A stretch of DNA of 64,000 bases from Amphritea atlantica (GCF_018860855.1 NZ_JAHKQE010000041.1:83369-147368), one strand, 5' to 3'; numbered from the stretch's first letter, positions 16,385-25,748 are shown. Notes: generated from the letters alone by a model not told the origin. Numbers and translations: made by a program.

Positions 16385-19261
16385 ATGAGTGTAAAAGGTT
16401 TTTTACGTGGCAGTGTTATCGCTGCTTTAGTGATTTTTTTGCTGTTACACACTGCGGTTCAGGTGGGTAGAGACTTTGCCATTCAGTGGTTATTGGATCA
16501 GGGGGCCAGCGAAGCTCGCATTCATCGCTTATCAATCAATTGGTTTACTGGGGGAGTGACATTGTCGGGTGTCGCGGTCATTACTCCCGAACAACCAGAC
16601 TTACGGCTCGATCGGTTGCAAGTCGATATTGATTACCCGGCGTTATTTGAACAGCGCATTTTGATTAGCGATCTGACGCTCGAAGGTGTGGCCCTGTATC
16701 TTCATGAACAGACGTCGACGGAACAACGACAGTTTTATCTTGGCCCTGTTGCATTACCGAACTCTGCTGAGGCGTCGGTAGAAGAGGTTGAGAGCGAACC
16801 CTCTGCATGGCAGTTTGGTCTGGCACGAGTGAGAGTGTCTGATTTTAGTTGGCGTTCACAGCTGCAAGAGGGCGATCATCGATTGCGTATTGATAATGCG
16901 GCGCTAGATACCTTTTACACTTGGCAGGAAGACGCCATTACCCATCTATCGATTCAGGGGGCGATCAACGGTGCCGGATTTAATCTGAACACCGAAGGGC
17001 AGCCACTGCCGCAGACCAAGCGGTCTGAGTTACACCTTAAACTTGAGCAACTGCCGTTGCATCCATTTACGGCACCGTTTGTGCCTGAATTACAGGCAAC
17101 GCTCTCAACCGACCTGACGTTAACGATCGTTGCGGGTGAGCAGATTAGTATTAGCCAGAGTGGTGATATTCAGCTTGATGATTTCGCTTGGAAGCAGGAA
17201 GGCTTGGCTGTCAGTCAGCGTTCACTTACCTGGAAAGGCAAGACTGCTTTCACGATGAGTGGGGGGAAACCTGAGGCTCTCAACGTTGATGGGAAGTTAG
17301 ATCTATCGGCCCTAGGGTTGATGGCGAAGGGCATGCAGGTCGACTTGAAAGGGGCTGGCTGGCAGGGCAATACCGATCTCATCTTTGCTGCAAACGGTAT
17401 CGATAAGATTGGCGTGTCGGGACAGTTGGCGTTGTCGGCTTTAGGTTTAGAGGCCGAAGGTATGCATGTCGATCTGGGTAAAGCCGACTGGAAAGGCGAT
17501 ACGGATCTGAATTTTACCGCTGATGGCATGGAAAATCTTGGAGTGTCTGGGAATCTGACGTTAGCGACACTGGGTGTCGTTGGCGAGGGGATGAACGTAC
17601 AGCTGAGTGATGCTGGCTGGCAGGGCAGTAGTGCCGTTAGTTTCAATGCGACAGGCGCCGACAAGGTTAATCTGGACGGTCAGTTGAAGGCTGCCGAGCT
17701 GCGCTATCAAATGCCTGAACGACTTCAAGCTCAAGTAAACGCGATCGATTGGCAGGGAGAACTTGCGCTGTTATTGCAACAACAGCCGTTGGCGATACAG
17801 GGTGAGAAGGGCCAATTAGCGCTGAGTGGCGTTGACGTAAAAGCGTTGCAAGGAGATCAAACACTAGTGAGCCTGACGCAGGCTAGGCTGACGGGTATCG
17901 GCTTGTCACTGCCGAAAAAAATAACGCTAGGCAAACTGAGTGCTGCGGGGTTGATGGTGTCGCCACAGGTGGATGATACCTTAGCGCAACTGGATCTGAA
18001 CGTCAGCGACGTTGATTTTACCCTCGGCGAGTATCTTACTATTGCGCAGGTTGAGTTACAGAACCTTAAGGTGCGAGAGCAATTGAGTGCCGAGAAGCAA
18101 CCCGTAAATGTCACTCGGTTGCAGGCGGGGTTGAGTCGTCTAACCCCAGCGGCTGAGGGTAATACTGCTGATACGCCATCCTCGGATGAGGCTGCGTTGC
18201 GCGTACAGGTGAAAAAGCTGCTGGTTAGCGGTGAGAGTCAGGTGAGCTTTACGGATAACAGCACGACACCGCCGTTTGCTTCTGAAATCTTAATCGCTAA
18301 GGCGCAACTGCTTGGGTTAGATACCGGCAGCCGGACACCGGCGCAGTTTGAACTAGGTTTGAAGTTTAATAATTTCACTACTTTTGATCTGAGCGGTGAC
18401 ACCGATATGGCGGGTGGTGGTGCAAATGCCAACTGGGAAGGTGCGCTAAAACAGTTGGATCTGCCGCGATTAAGTCCTTACAGCATCGAATATACGGGCT
18501 ACTATTTACAAAATGGCCAGATGGCGCTGAACAGTTCCGGTCAGTTGGATGATGGCAACATTACCGGTAAAAACGAGATTAAGATTCATCGGTTGGATGT
18601 GGAGCCTGCTGATAAACAGCAGATGGCTAAATTTAGTAAGCAGCTCTCAATGCCGCTAGGTACGGCTATCTCGGTGTTACAGGATGGTGACGACAATATC
18701 GATCTGGATATTCCCATTAGTGGGTCGCTCGATGACCCTGACTTTGGTTTGCAAAGCGTGGTTACACGGTTAGCGGGTAAGGGGCTCAAGAAAGCGGCCT
18801 TCAGTATTTTGCTTAAGTCGCTACAACCTTATGGCACGTTAATCAGTCTAGCTGCAGGCGCGGTGAGCGAAGGGAACTTTATCAATCTAGATCCTGTGGT
18901 ATTTGCTCCCGGTGGTGTTGAGTTAGATGACTATGCTCAGGGTTATCTGACCAAGATTGAGGGGATGATGGCGGAGCGTAAAGGGATGCGTTTAAATATT
19001 TGTGGCCAAGCGGTGCAGCAAGATTTGACGTTGATTCGCGCGGCACTAGAAGAACAGAATAGTGAACGGAAAAAACCGTTTACAGCGGAGGAGCTGCTCG
19101 CACTGGAACAACAACAATTAGTTGATCTAGCGCAGCAGCGGGCTGACTTAATTAAACAGCAGTTAACCACTAAGATAGCGGGAGAGCGTATCTTTAGCTG
19201 CTTCCCCGTACCTTCATTGGATGACCCTAAAGCGAAACCGTCGGCGACCCTAGGTTTGTAG
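16385..19261 (+). CDS. DUF748 / AsmA-like large envelope protein
   Basis: A 958-residue protein with one N-terminal membrane anchor (about 8-28) and a long periplasmic part rich in beta-strands. The N-terminal part (LRLDRLQVDIDYPALFEQRILISDLTLEG type) and the C-terminal part (DIPISGSLDDPDFGL, FINLDPVVFAPG) match the DUF748/AsmA-like family, whose members are linked to envelope lipid transport or outer-membrane homeostasis. Residues about 262-476 form tandem 43-residue repeats, described separately. It is a single-gene unit; the exact function is unknown. The call to the family is good, the role is inference. Confidence 0.8.
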   Translation: MSVKGFLRGSVIAALVIFLLLHTAVQVGRDFAIQWLLDQGASEARIHRLSINWFTGGVTLSGVAVITPEQPDLRLDRLQVDIDYPALFEQRILISDLTLEGVALYLHEQTSTEQRQFYLGPVALPNSAEASVEEVESEPSAWQFGLARVRVSDFSWRSQLQEGDHRLRIDNAALDTFYTWQEDAITHLSIQGAINGAGFNLNTEGQPLPQTKRSELHLKLEQLPLHPFTAPFVPELQATLSTDLTLTIVAGEQISISQSGDIQLDDFAWKQEGLAVSQRSLTWKGKTAFTMSGGKPEALNVDGKLDLSALGLMAKGMQVDLKGAGWQGNTDLIFAANGIDKIGVSGQLALSALGLEAEGMHVDLGKADWKGDTDLNFTADGMENLGVSGNLTLATLGVVGEGMNVQLSDAGWQGSSAVSFNATGADKVNLDGQLKAAELRYQMPERLQAQVNAIDWQGELALLLQQQPLAIQGEKGQLALSGVDVKALQGDQTLVSLTQARLTGIGLSLPKKITLGKLSAAGLMVSPQVDDTLAQLDLNVSDVDFTLGEYLTIAQVELQNLKVREQLSAEKQPVNVTRLQAGLSRLTPAAEGNTADTPSSDEAALRVQVKKLLVSGESQVSFTDNSTTPPFASEILIAKAQLLGLDTGSRTPAQFELGLKFNNFTTFDLSGDTDMAGGGANANWEGALKQLDLPRLSPYSIEYTGYYLQNGQMALNSSGQLDDGNITGKNEIKIHRLDVEPADKQQMAKFSKQLSMPLGTAISVLQDGDDNIDLDIPISGSLDDPDFGLQSVVTRLAGKGLKKAAFSILLKSLQPYGTLISLAAGAVSEGNFINLDPVVFAPGGVELDDYAQGYLTKIEGMMAERKGMRLNICGQAVQQDLTLIRAALEEQNSERKKPFTAEELLALEQQQLVDLAQQRADLIKQQLTTKIAGERIFSCFPVPSLDDPKAKPSATLGL
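17168..17812 (+). repeat. Tandem 43-residue (129-bp) repeats inside the DUF748 gene
   Basis: Five consecutive units of exactly 129 bases start at 17168, 17297, 17426, 17555 and 17684. Units 2-4 are most alike, with the pattern LxLSALGL...EGMxVxL...WxGxTDLxF...G...VSG. Units 1 and 5 keep only the WxG and xVxG positions. Each unit probably forms a few strands of an elongated beta structure. Confidence 0.8.
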
Positions 19262-19267
19262 GGTCGC
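19244..19267. terminator. Stem-loop at the 3' end of the DUF748 gene
   Basis: The 9-bp stem GCGACCCTA/TAGGGTCGC (19244-19252 with 19259-19267) includes the TAG stop in its second arm. There is no T-tract, so it may be an RNA-stability hairpin or a weak terminator between two convergent genes. Confidence 0.45.
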
Positions 19268-19298
19268 GCTTAAAGGCGGCTGGTTTAGGATGCCCAAA

Positions 19299-21761
19299 TC
19301 AATGCCGTTGTAACTGACTGAAACCACTTTTGCGGTGACTGATTAGGGTGCTGAGGGTAAACAGTGCCGCGCCTGCGAGTGGCAGTAAGATCCAGATACT
19401 GGGGTGTAGGATGATGGGTAACTCCAGTAGCCGATAGCTGATCAGACCGGTCACTATCTCGGTGAGTAGCGCGGCCATCATGCCGCTAGCGAAGCCGAGC
19501 AGGGCGAACTCTAAGATATCCAATTGGCGCGTCTGTGCGGGGGTGCTGCCAAGCACCTGTAGCAAGGCGTTTTCATGGCGCCGCTGCTCCAGTTCTTGAT
19601 AAACCAGTAATTGCACTAAGACCAAGCCGGCACTGAGCGTTAATCCGAGAATCAGCGTTGATGCTTGAATCAAGCGGTCAATCAACGTGCTAGCCTGCTC
19701 AATCCATTGGCTGACATCGATCAATGTAAGCGAAGGGAACTGTCGTAGTAATTCACGACTGAGTCCACTTTGCTGCTCACCTAAACGGAAGCTGGTGATA
19801 TAGGTCTGTGGATAGTTTTGTAACACGCCAGGACTGAATATCATGTAGAAGTTGGGCCGGAATGAACGCCACTCTACTTTGCGGATACTACTAATCGTAG
19901 CGCTAAAGGCTTGTCCTGCGACTTCAAAACCGATTTTATCTCCCAAGGTTAAACCTAAATTCGTGGCGAGTTGTTGCTCAATGGAGATCAAACTCTCTTG
20001 GGTGTCTTTGGCCCACCAATCCCCCGCCAATAGCTCATTATGTGCCGGTGCCGTGGCTGACCAGCTCAGGTTGAGTTCTCTTTTTAGCGCGTTATTTTGC
20101 ATCTGCTGTGGGCTCAGTACCGCTTCGGGTGGTTGATCATTGATCAGGGTGATGCGTCCCCGAATCATAGGATACAGCGTGGTATCGATGCCCGCCTCGG
20201 TGAGGAATTGGCTAAGGGGTTGCAGCTCCCAGGGTTGGATGTTGATCACAAACTGATTCGGCGTATTGACCGGTAGTTGCGCCCGCCAGCGATTAACCAG
20301 TTCCGTCTGGCTGAGTAGCAGGCTGCTGAATAGGGTGAGTAGCAGGCACATAATCCCTAATTGGATACGATGCCATTGGCGCTGCTGTCGTAACCGGTAA
20401 CTGAGTAAGCGCCCGAGTCGAAAACGGCGGGCGAGTAATCGTCCTAGTGGCGGTAGCATCAGGCTGGCACAGAGGCCCGCCACCAGAATCGTCGCCACCG
20501 TGAGCAGAATCGCAGCAAGTGCATTAATGACGGAACCCAGATAAAGGGTGATCACAACGCCAGATAACGCCAGAATGATCAGTCGAATGGGCCAGCTAAG
20601 CCCTTGATGGCTGAGTTGATCTCGCCGTAACAGACCCATGACCGGAATTCGACTGATGCCCATGAGCGGCGCAAACCCGATCAGTATTAGCAGTGTCAGG
20701 CTCAGTAACGGCCCGATTGCTATTAGCCAGTAGTTCGGTGCAGGTAGACCGGATGGCAGAATCGTTTGTAGGAGCGAACCGGTTAGTTGCAGAGCTAAGC
20801 CGCTGGCGAGTATCCCCACGAGAGCAGCACTCGCCCAGCCCAGAAGTAGCTTGAATAGATATAGACGCAGCACCTGTTGTGGTCTGAGCCCAAGGCATTG
20901 CAGTAGGGCGCTGCGACGATATTGCGCATGGCTGTAACGCCGCAGACTCAAGGTGATCAGTAGACCGCACAGCAGCAAACCGAAGAGTGAGGTCATGCGT
21001 AAAAAGCCGGATGCATTCTGCAGTGCTCCGGTGGCCAGTGGCTGGTCCGCATAGACCGACCAAAGCCGTTGCTGTGGGGTCAAATCGCTATTCAGACGGG
21101 TATAAAAGTCGCGCACCGGTGCTTCGGCACCGCTGAATAGGGTGCGATAGCCTATGCGGCTGCCGGGCTGGATCACCTGCGTGGCAGCAAGGTCTTGATG
21201 GTTGATCAGCAGTTGAGGACTGAAGCTGCGAAAGCCCGTACCGCGATCCGGCGAACTGAGTACCGCCGCGGTGATGGTGAACGTCGCATAGCCGAGATCG
21301 ACAGTCGCACCTACTTGTACACCTAGACGCTCTAAAAGCGATTGCTCGGCCCAAGCCGTGCCTGGTGCGGGGATCGGCGTTGATTGGGGTGGATCGGTGA
21401 TGATCTCGCCACGCAAAGGGTATGGGTCATCGACGGCTCTGATCGAGCTTAGCAACATCTGTTCATCGGTGCTAACCATCGAGGAAAACTGGATAACATC
21501 GGTGTATTGCAGACCACGTTGCTCCGCTTCTTTGCGTAACGCCTCGGTGATTGGTTGGCTGTCGCTGAGGCTCAGATCTGCCCCGAGCATTGCGGCACTT
21601 TGGCGGCTAAGCCCTTTTTCTAACTGATTACCGAGCAGGGTGAGAAAGCCGGATAGGGCCGTGGCTAGAAACAGGGCGAGCAGTAACGCTCGCCACTCAA
21701 AGGTGCGCAGATCAGAGCGGGTTTGTTTTAGAGCCAAACGAGCAAGCTGTGTTGATCTCAT
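19299..21761 (-). CDS. ybbP: ABC transporter permease, YbbP family
   Basis: A long FtsX-type permease of 820 residues with about ten membrane segments: one near residue 25-45, a large periplasmic region, a central cluster (about 250-475), a second periplasmic region, and a C-terminal group (about 690-815) with the FtsX fold. It is the usual partner of YbbA, with the same tesA/ybbA-ybbP layout as in E. coli. It starts one base after the ybbA stop, so the two are co-translated. The substrate is not established; a role in lipid or lipoprotein handling is only inferred from related complexes. Confidence 0.88.
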   Translation of the reverse strand: MRSTQLARLALKQTRSDLRTFEWRALLLALFLATALSGFLTLLGNQLEKGLSRQSAAMLGADLSLSDSQPITEALRKEAEQRGLQYTDVIQFSSMVSTDEQMLLSSIRAVDDPYPLRGEIITDPPQSTPIPAPGTAWAEQSLLERLGVQVGATVDLGYATFTITAAVLSSPDRGTGFRSFSPQLLINHQDLAATQVIQPGSRIGYRTLFSGAEAPVRDFYTRLNSDLTPQQRLWSVYADQPLATGALQNASGFLRMTSLFGLLLCGLLITLSLRRYSHAQYRRSALLQCLGLRPQQVLRLYLFKLLLGWASAALVGILASGLALQLTGSLLQTILPSGLPAPNYWLIAIGPLLSLTLLILIGFAPLMGISRIPVMGLLRRDQLSHQGLSWPIRLIILALSGVVITLYLGSVINALAAILLTVATILVAGLCASLMLPPLGRLLARRFRLGRLLSYRLRQQRQWHRIQLGIMCLLLTLFSSLLLSQTELVNRWRAQLPVNTPNQFVINIQPWELQPLSQFLTEAGIDTTLYPMIRGRITLINDQPPEAVLSPQQMQNNALKRELNLSWSATAPAHNELLAGDWWAKDTQESLISIEQQLATNLGLTLGDKIGFEVAGQAFSATISSIRKVEWRSFRPNFYMIFSPGVLQNYPQTYITSFRLGEQQSGLSRELLRQFPSLTLIDVSQWIEQASTLIDRLIQASTLILGLTLSAGLVLVQLLVYQELEQRRHENALLQVLGSTPAQTRQLDILEFALLGFASGMMAALLTEIVTGLISYRLLELPIILHPSIWILLPLAGAALFTLSTLISHRKSGFSQLQRH

Positions 21762-21762
21762 C

Positions 21763-22449
21763 TTACTGCTCCTGCAACGTACCGTTATGCAGGTAAAGCC
21801 GTCGTTGACAGCGCTGCGCTAGAGAGGCGTCGTGGGTGATCAAGATGAGCGTGGTATTAAGCTGACGATTGAGCTCAAATAGTTGCTCAACGATCTCTGT
21901 GCCGGTTTTTTCATCGAGGTTCCCTGTGGGTTCATCGGCAAATAGCAGGCTGGGTTCGGTGGCAAATGCACGCGCAATGGCCACCCTCTGCTGCTCACCA
22001 CCGGATAATCGGGCGGGTGTATGCTGGTGGCGATGACTCAGTCCAACGCGGTCGAGCCAATAGCTTGCCTGTTGTGCCGGATTAGGGTGACCCTGTATTT
22101 CCAGTGCTAACTGTACATTGTCGAGGGCACTGAGTTCCGGCAGTAGCTGGAATGACTGAAACACAAAACTGATATGATTCGCGCGTAACTCGGCGCGGGA
22201 GGCTTCATCGAGCTCGGACAGCGGTTGACCAAGTAACGCCACGCTGCCTTCACTCGGTTCATCAAGCCCAGCTAAAATACTCAGCAGAGTTGATTTTCCT
22301 GCACCAGATGGTCCAATGATCGCAACACTTTCGCCCGCATCTGCGCGGATGTTGATATGATTGAAAATATTCAGCCCACCGTGCTCATCTGGAAACGTTT
22401 TAGCAAGATCGGTGGCAATTAAAACGGAACGGGGTTCAGGAGTCAGCAT
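21763..22449 (-). CDS. ybbA: ABC transporter ATP-binding protein YbbA
   Basis: LolD/MacB-type ATPase. It has Walker A GPSGAGKS, the Q-loop in FVFQSFQL, the signature LSGGEQQRVAIARA, Walker B LLFADEP followed by TGNLDEKTG, and the H-loop ITHDA. Starting at the ATG 22447-22449 gives 228 residues, the same length as E. coli YbbA; the frame stays open to another ATG at 22518, which would add 23 unrelated residues deep inside tesA. Its start codon overlaps the tesA start codon on the other strand. It powers YbbP. Confidence 0.9.
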   Translation of the reverse strand: MLTPEPRSVLIATDLAKTFPDEHGGLNIFNHINIRADAGESVAIIGPSGAGKSTLLSILAGLDEPSEGSVALLGQPLSELDEASRAELRANHISFVFQSFQLLPELSALDNVQLALEIQGHPNPAQQASYWLDRVGLSHRHQHTPARLSGGEQQRVAIARAFATEPSLLFADEPTGNLDEKTGTEIVEQLFELNRQLNTTLILITHDASLAQRCQRRLYLHNGTLQEQ

Positions 22450-23065
22450 GGCATCTCTATTTGGAATCGGCTTATTACTGTTGTCTAGCTTAGCATGGAG
22501 TGGATCAATTTTAGTCATGGGTGACAGTCTTTCTGCCGCCTATGGTATACCGGTAAAACAGGGTTGGGTAACGTTGCTTGAACAGCGCTTAGCTCAGACT
22601 CATCCCGACTATGATGTGGTTAATGCGAGTATTAGCGGCGAGACAACCCACGGGGGGCTTACGCGCTTACCCGCGGTGCTAGATCAGTACCAACCGACAT
22701 TAGTGATATTGGAGCTGGGCGCTAATGATGGGCTACAGGGAGCGCCGCTAAAGGTGATTGAAAATAACCTAAATCAGCTGGTTAGTCAGGCGCAAGCGAC
22801 GGGAGCGTCGGTGTTACTGCTGGAGATGCGTATTCCGCCGAATTATGGACCTCGTTATAGCGATGGATTTACTGGGCTGTTTAGTCGAGTGGCGGCGCAA
22901 CATGAGATTCCTTTAGTGCCGTTTTTTATGGCTTCGATCGCGCTGCAACCCGAGCTTATGCAGGCGGATGGGCTACACCCTAAAGCGGCGGCTCAACCGG
23001 CTCTGCTTGATCAGGTGTGGCCGGTGTTGGAGAGTCTGCTTGCGCCGCCATCATCAGCGGGATGA
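22448..23065 (+). CDS. tesA: Multifunctional acyl-CoA thioesterase I / lysophospholipase (arylesterase)
   Basis: A periplasmic GDSL-family hydrolase. The chosen start at 22448 follows an AGGAG site by five bases and gives a 205-residue protein with a signal peptide (MASLFGIGLLLLSSLAWSGS); an in-frame start at 22361 lacks such support. SGNH blocks are visible: MGDSLSAAYG (nucleophile Ser), the Gly in ISGETTHGG, ELGANDGLQG (Asn) and DGLHPKAAAQ (Asp/His). It is divergent from ybbA with overlapping start codons, and its last 86 bases overlap the 3' end of a histidine kinase gene on the other strand. Confidence 0.93.
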   Translation: MASLFGIGLLLLSSLAWSGSILVMGDSLSAAYGIPVKQGWVTLLEQRLAQTHPDYDVVNASISGETTHGGLTRLPAVLDQYQPTLVILELGANDGLQGAPLKVIENNLNQLVSQAQATGASVLLLEMRIPPNYGPRYSDGFTGLFSRVAAQHEIPLVPFFMASIALQPELMQADGLHPKAAAQPALLDQVWPVLESLLAPPSSAG

Positions 23066-24737
23066 TGGCGATGATGCGAGTGCCCTGGTCATGGTTCTTA
23101 CTGATCTGAAAGTAGCCACCTAAGGCTCTGACTCGCTCGCGCATACCGATTAAACCAAAGCCTTTTTTAAAGGCTTTGGCTTTAATATCAAAACCACAAC
23201 CATCATCGCTGATCATCAGTTCCAAACGATCGCCGCTGATGTCCTTGCGATGTCCCGCTGAGGTGCGACGGATATCGAGCCAGACATTACGGGCCTGATC
23301 AGCATATTTGATTATGTTGCTAAAGGACTCCTGAGCCAGCCGGAATAGGGTGATGTTATACACTTCCGACATCTCATTGAGAGCACCGCTGAAATCAGTA
23401 TGCAAAGTGATACCGTGCTCTTTGAAGCGGTTAGAGGCGATGCACTCTTGAATCGCATCGACCAGCCCGAGATCATCGAGTGCTGAGGGGCGTAGAGAGC
23501 GCATCATGCCGTAGGTAACATCGTAGATATTCTGCGCAATCGCATCGATGGAATCAGCGGTTTGATTGACGAGGCTACTTTCTTCTGGGTGAGTTCGTTT
23601 TAGTATTTTGGCATCGGTACGGATCGCTGTCAGTGATTGTCCTAGTTCGTCGTGTAGTTCGCGGGCTAGGTTGCGACGTTCCCGTTCTTGAACGGCGATT
23701 ATCTGATGGGTTAGGCGACGGTTCTCGGTCAGTTGTTCGTGAAGTTCGCGGGTACGTTGATGAATACGGACTTCGAGTTGTTGACGCTCATGTTCCAATG
23801 TTTCATAGACAGAGGAATGCTCAATGGCGGACTGTACTTTCTGACGCAGATAGGCTGTCAGCATGAAATAGAATGCGACAGAGGTGGATAACAGAATGAG
23901 CAGCATCCCTAGATTAATATCCTTGGGGCCGATCTGATGCATAAGGCTGAGCTTGAATGACTGACCGAAGCGATTGATGGTGCGCTGCTCTTCGAGGGCT
24001 GGCAGCCATGAGAAGTGCTTTTTGTCAGGGGTAATATATTGCTCAATAATATCTCCTTGATCATTCATCAGGCTGATGCTGGCATGCTCAGAGAGAAAGC
24101 TGGTGGTGGGTAGCATCCCCTGAGTATTGATAATCAAAGAGGCGATATAGAGATGTTCGGGGGTTTGTTCGGCATTTCGTTCAAAGAAGGCTAAAAATAA
24201 CCCATATCCGCTTTTATTATGGTCTAGAGGAAAGGGGGGAGACGTTACCGGTTGATGGTATTGACGGGCGAAACGAATGGTTTCTGCAAAAAGCGGGTCA
24301 GCGAGCAGGTCTTTGTTGAGCAGATAGCGGGTATCGGAATTCAGTGGCTCAATAAAAGTCACGGGGAAACGGGCATTAAAGTCGGTATTGGTTGGGTCGA
24401 TCTTGTAGTCGGTGGCGGCACCGTAGCTAATACTTAAGGGCGGCAACTGATGTTGAATCTGCAATCTTTCGATATGTGGATATCGTTTGCGCATCTCATT
24501 GGCAAAACGTCGGATGACCGCATCATTTTCGGGATCGGCAGAGACCAATACGGTAAAATTCTGTAACAGAACTTCATTTATGTAGGTTTTTTCATAGATA
24601 GATGAGTAGACAAAGTGGGCATCGTTACTGAGCTTTTTTTTCAATCGATCATAATCAGAGACGAGGCTTATACTCAGCATGAGTATGGTCAGAAAGAACC
24701 AAATCGTGGTGGTAAGCGGGAAGTAGCTTCGTTGCAT
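22980..24737 (-). CDS. NarL/UhpB-type sensor histidine kinase (orphan)
   Basis: A membrane histidine kinase of the HisKA_3 class. From the ATG at 24737 (MQRSYF) it has 585 residues: TM1 at about 8-26, a periplasmic sensor of about 240 residues with no recognised domain, TM2 near 275-295, a coiled coil, the dimerisation box with the phospho-His in ARELHDELGQSLTAIRT, and a HATPase domain (SDDGCGFD, GFGLIGMRERV). The frame is open to 24833, but that extension is not membrane-like. No response regulator is adjacent. The Pro-rich tail overlaps the 3' end of tesA. The stimulus is unknown. Confidence 0.85.
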   Translation of the reverse strand: MQRSYFPLTTTIWFFLTILMLSISLVSDYDRLKKKLSNDAHFVYSSIYEKTYINEVLLQNFTVLVSADPENDAVIRRFANEMRKRYPHIERLQIQHQLPPLSISYGAATDYKIDPTNTDFNARFPVTFIEPLNSDTRYLLNKDLLADPLFAETIRFARQYHQPVTSPPFPLDHNKSGYGLFLAFFERNAEQTPEHLYIASLIINTQGMLPTTSFLSEHASISLMNDQGDIIEQYITPDKKHFSWLPALEEQRTINRFGQSFKLSLMHQIGPKDINLGMLLILLSTSVAFYFMLTAYLRQKVQSAIEHSSVYETLEHERQQLEVRIHQRTRELHEQLTENRRLTHQIIAVQERERRNLARELHDELGQSLTAIRTDAKILKRTHPEESSLVNQTADSIDAIAQNIYDVTYGMMRSLRPSALDDLGLVDAIQECIASNRFKEHGITLHTDFSGALNEMSEVYNITLFRLAQESFSNIIKYADQARNVWLDIRRTSAGHRKDISGDRLELMISDDGCGFDIKAKAFKKGFGLIGMRERVRALGGYFQISKNHDQGTRIIAIIPLMMAAQADSPTPATPDQAEPVEPPL

Positions 24738-24821
24738 AGTGGCGTGGTTCCATGACCATATGATGAAATCCGTATCATCCGTTAAGTGTAGTCTATTTCC
24801 TCCTGAGCTAAAACCGAAGTA

Positions 24822-24852
24822 AAAAAAAGACACCGAATGGGTGTCTTTTTTT
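24822..24852 (-). terminator. Terminator of sodB
   Basis: AAAAAAAGACACC pairs with GGTGTCTTTTTTT (24822-24834 with 24840-24852, loop GAATG). It sits 14 bases after the sodB stop, and the A-run becomes the T-tract on the minus strand. Confidence 0.88.
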
Positions 24853-24865
24853 AAGCCTTTATATA

Positions 24866-25450
24866 TTAACCAGCAAAGTTCTGGTTAACAAAGTCCCAGT
24901 TTACCAGAGCCCAGAAGCCTTTCAGGTAATCAGGACGCACATTGCGGTAGTCGATGTAGTAAGCGTGTTCCCACAGGTCAACGGTCAGCAGTGCAGTTTG
25001 GCCATTAGTCATTGGCGTACCGGCATTGCTAGTGTTAACGATTTCCAGAGAACCGTCAGCGTTTTTAACTAACCAAGTCCAGCTAGAGCCGAAGTTGTTA
25101 ACCGCTTTGTCGTTAAGCTCTTCTTGGAATGCTGTAAAAGAACCCCATTTAGCGTTGATCGCATCAGCAATAGCGCCAGTTGGCTCACCGCCACCGTTTG
25201 GTGACAGGCAGTTCCAGTAGAAGGTGTGGTTCCAGATCTGAGCGGCATTGTTGAATACGCCGCCAGCAGGAGCTGACATGATGATCTCTTCTAGAGATTT
25301 GGTTTCGAATTCAGTGCCTGGGATCAGGCCGTTCAGTTTTACAACGTAAGTGTTGTGGTGTTTGCCGTGGTGATAATCTAGCGTTTCGGCAGAGATGTGT
25401 GGTTCCAGTGCATCTTTGGCGAATGGCAGTGCTGGCAGTTCAAAGCTCAT
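24866..25450 (-). CDS. sodB: Superoxide dismutase [Fe]
   Basis: Cytosolic iron superoxide dismutase, 194 residues. Metal ligands are visible: His27 (YHHGKHH), the His in WNHTFYW, and the Asp and His of the [13 protein letters not shown] signature. The conserved [19 protein letters not shown] region is the Fe-type form. Its promoter, TTGAAT-17-TATATA, is readable upstream, and it ends at a strong terminator. It is monocistronic. Iron-dependent control is common for sodB, but I see no clear Fur box here. Confidence 0.96.
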   Translation of the reverse strand: MSFELPALPFAKDALEPHISAETLDYHHGKHHNTYVVKLNGLIPGTEFETKSLEEIIMSAPAGGVFNNAAQIWNHTFYWNCLSPNGGGEPTGAIADAINAKWGSFTAFQEELNDKAVNNFGSSWTWLVKNADGSLEIVNTSNAGTPMTNGQTALLTVDLWEHAYYIDYRNVRPDYLKGFWALVNWDFVNQNFAG

Positions 25451-25517
25451 AGTTAATTACCTTTTATAGTGTCAGGATCAGCATAGGTTGTGAAATTGTT
25501 ATATAAACCAGGGTATT

Positions 25518-25546
25518 TATATAAGGTCTTGATCAGAATAATTCAA
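25518..25546 (-). promoter_or_regulatory. Sigma70-type promoter of sodB
   Basis: On the minus strand, TTGAAT (25546-25541) and TATATA (25523-25518) are separated by exactly 17 bases. Transcription would start near 25511, giving a leader of about 60 bases. Confidence 0.6.
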
Positions 25547-25667
25547 GCATTGTTGATCCGTGGAAGCAGAATCATAGCACCCTTGTGCAAGGTTTTCATT
25601 GCATTGTTAATGCCTTAGTGCAGCAGTGGAATTAGCGTGTGGGTTGGCAGCATCAGACTAAAGTTAA

Positions 25668-25695
25668 CTGACAGATGTTACGGAACTGTTAGAAT
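25668..25695 (+). promoter_or_regulatory. Candidate promoter of the small Cys protein gene
   Basis: CTGACA (25668-25673) and TAGAAT (25690-25695) are 16 bases apart, 53 bases before the start at 25749. Confidence 0.4.
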
Positions 25696-25748
25696 CAATG
25701 CTCTCTCAATGAGTGCAATAATGATAACAAGACAGGTGTTGATAGGTT

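Noticed and set aside
17215-17664. 149-codon frame on the minus strand inside the DUF748 gene
   Set aside because: It mirrors the 129-bp tandem repeats of the sense gene; its Ser/Pro-rich periodic sequence is a by-product.
20596-21063. 155-codon frame within ybbP in another frame
   Set aside because: It lies wholly inside ybbP, has no family features and no ribosome site.
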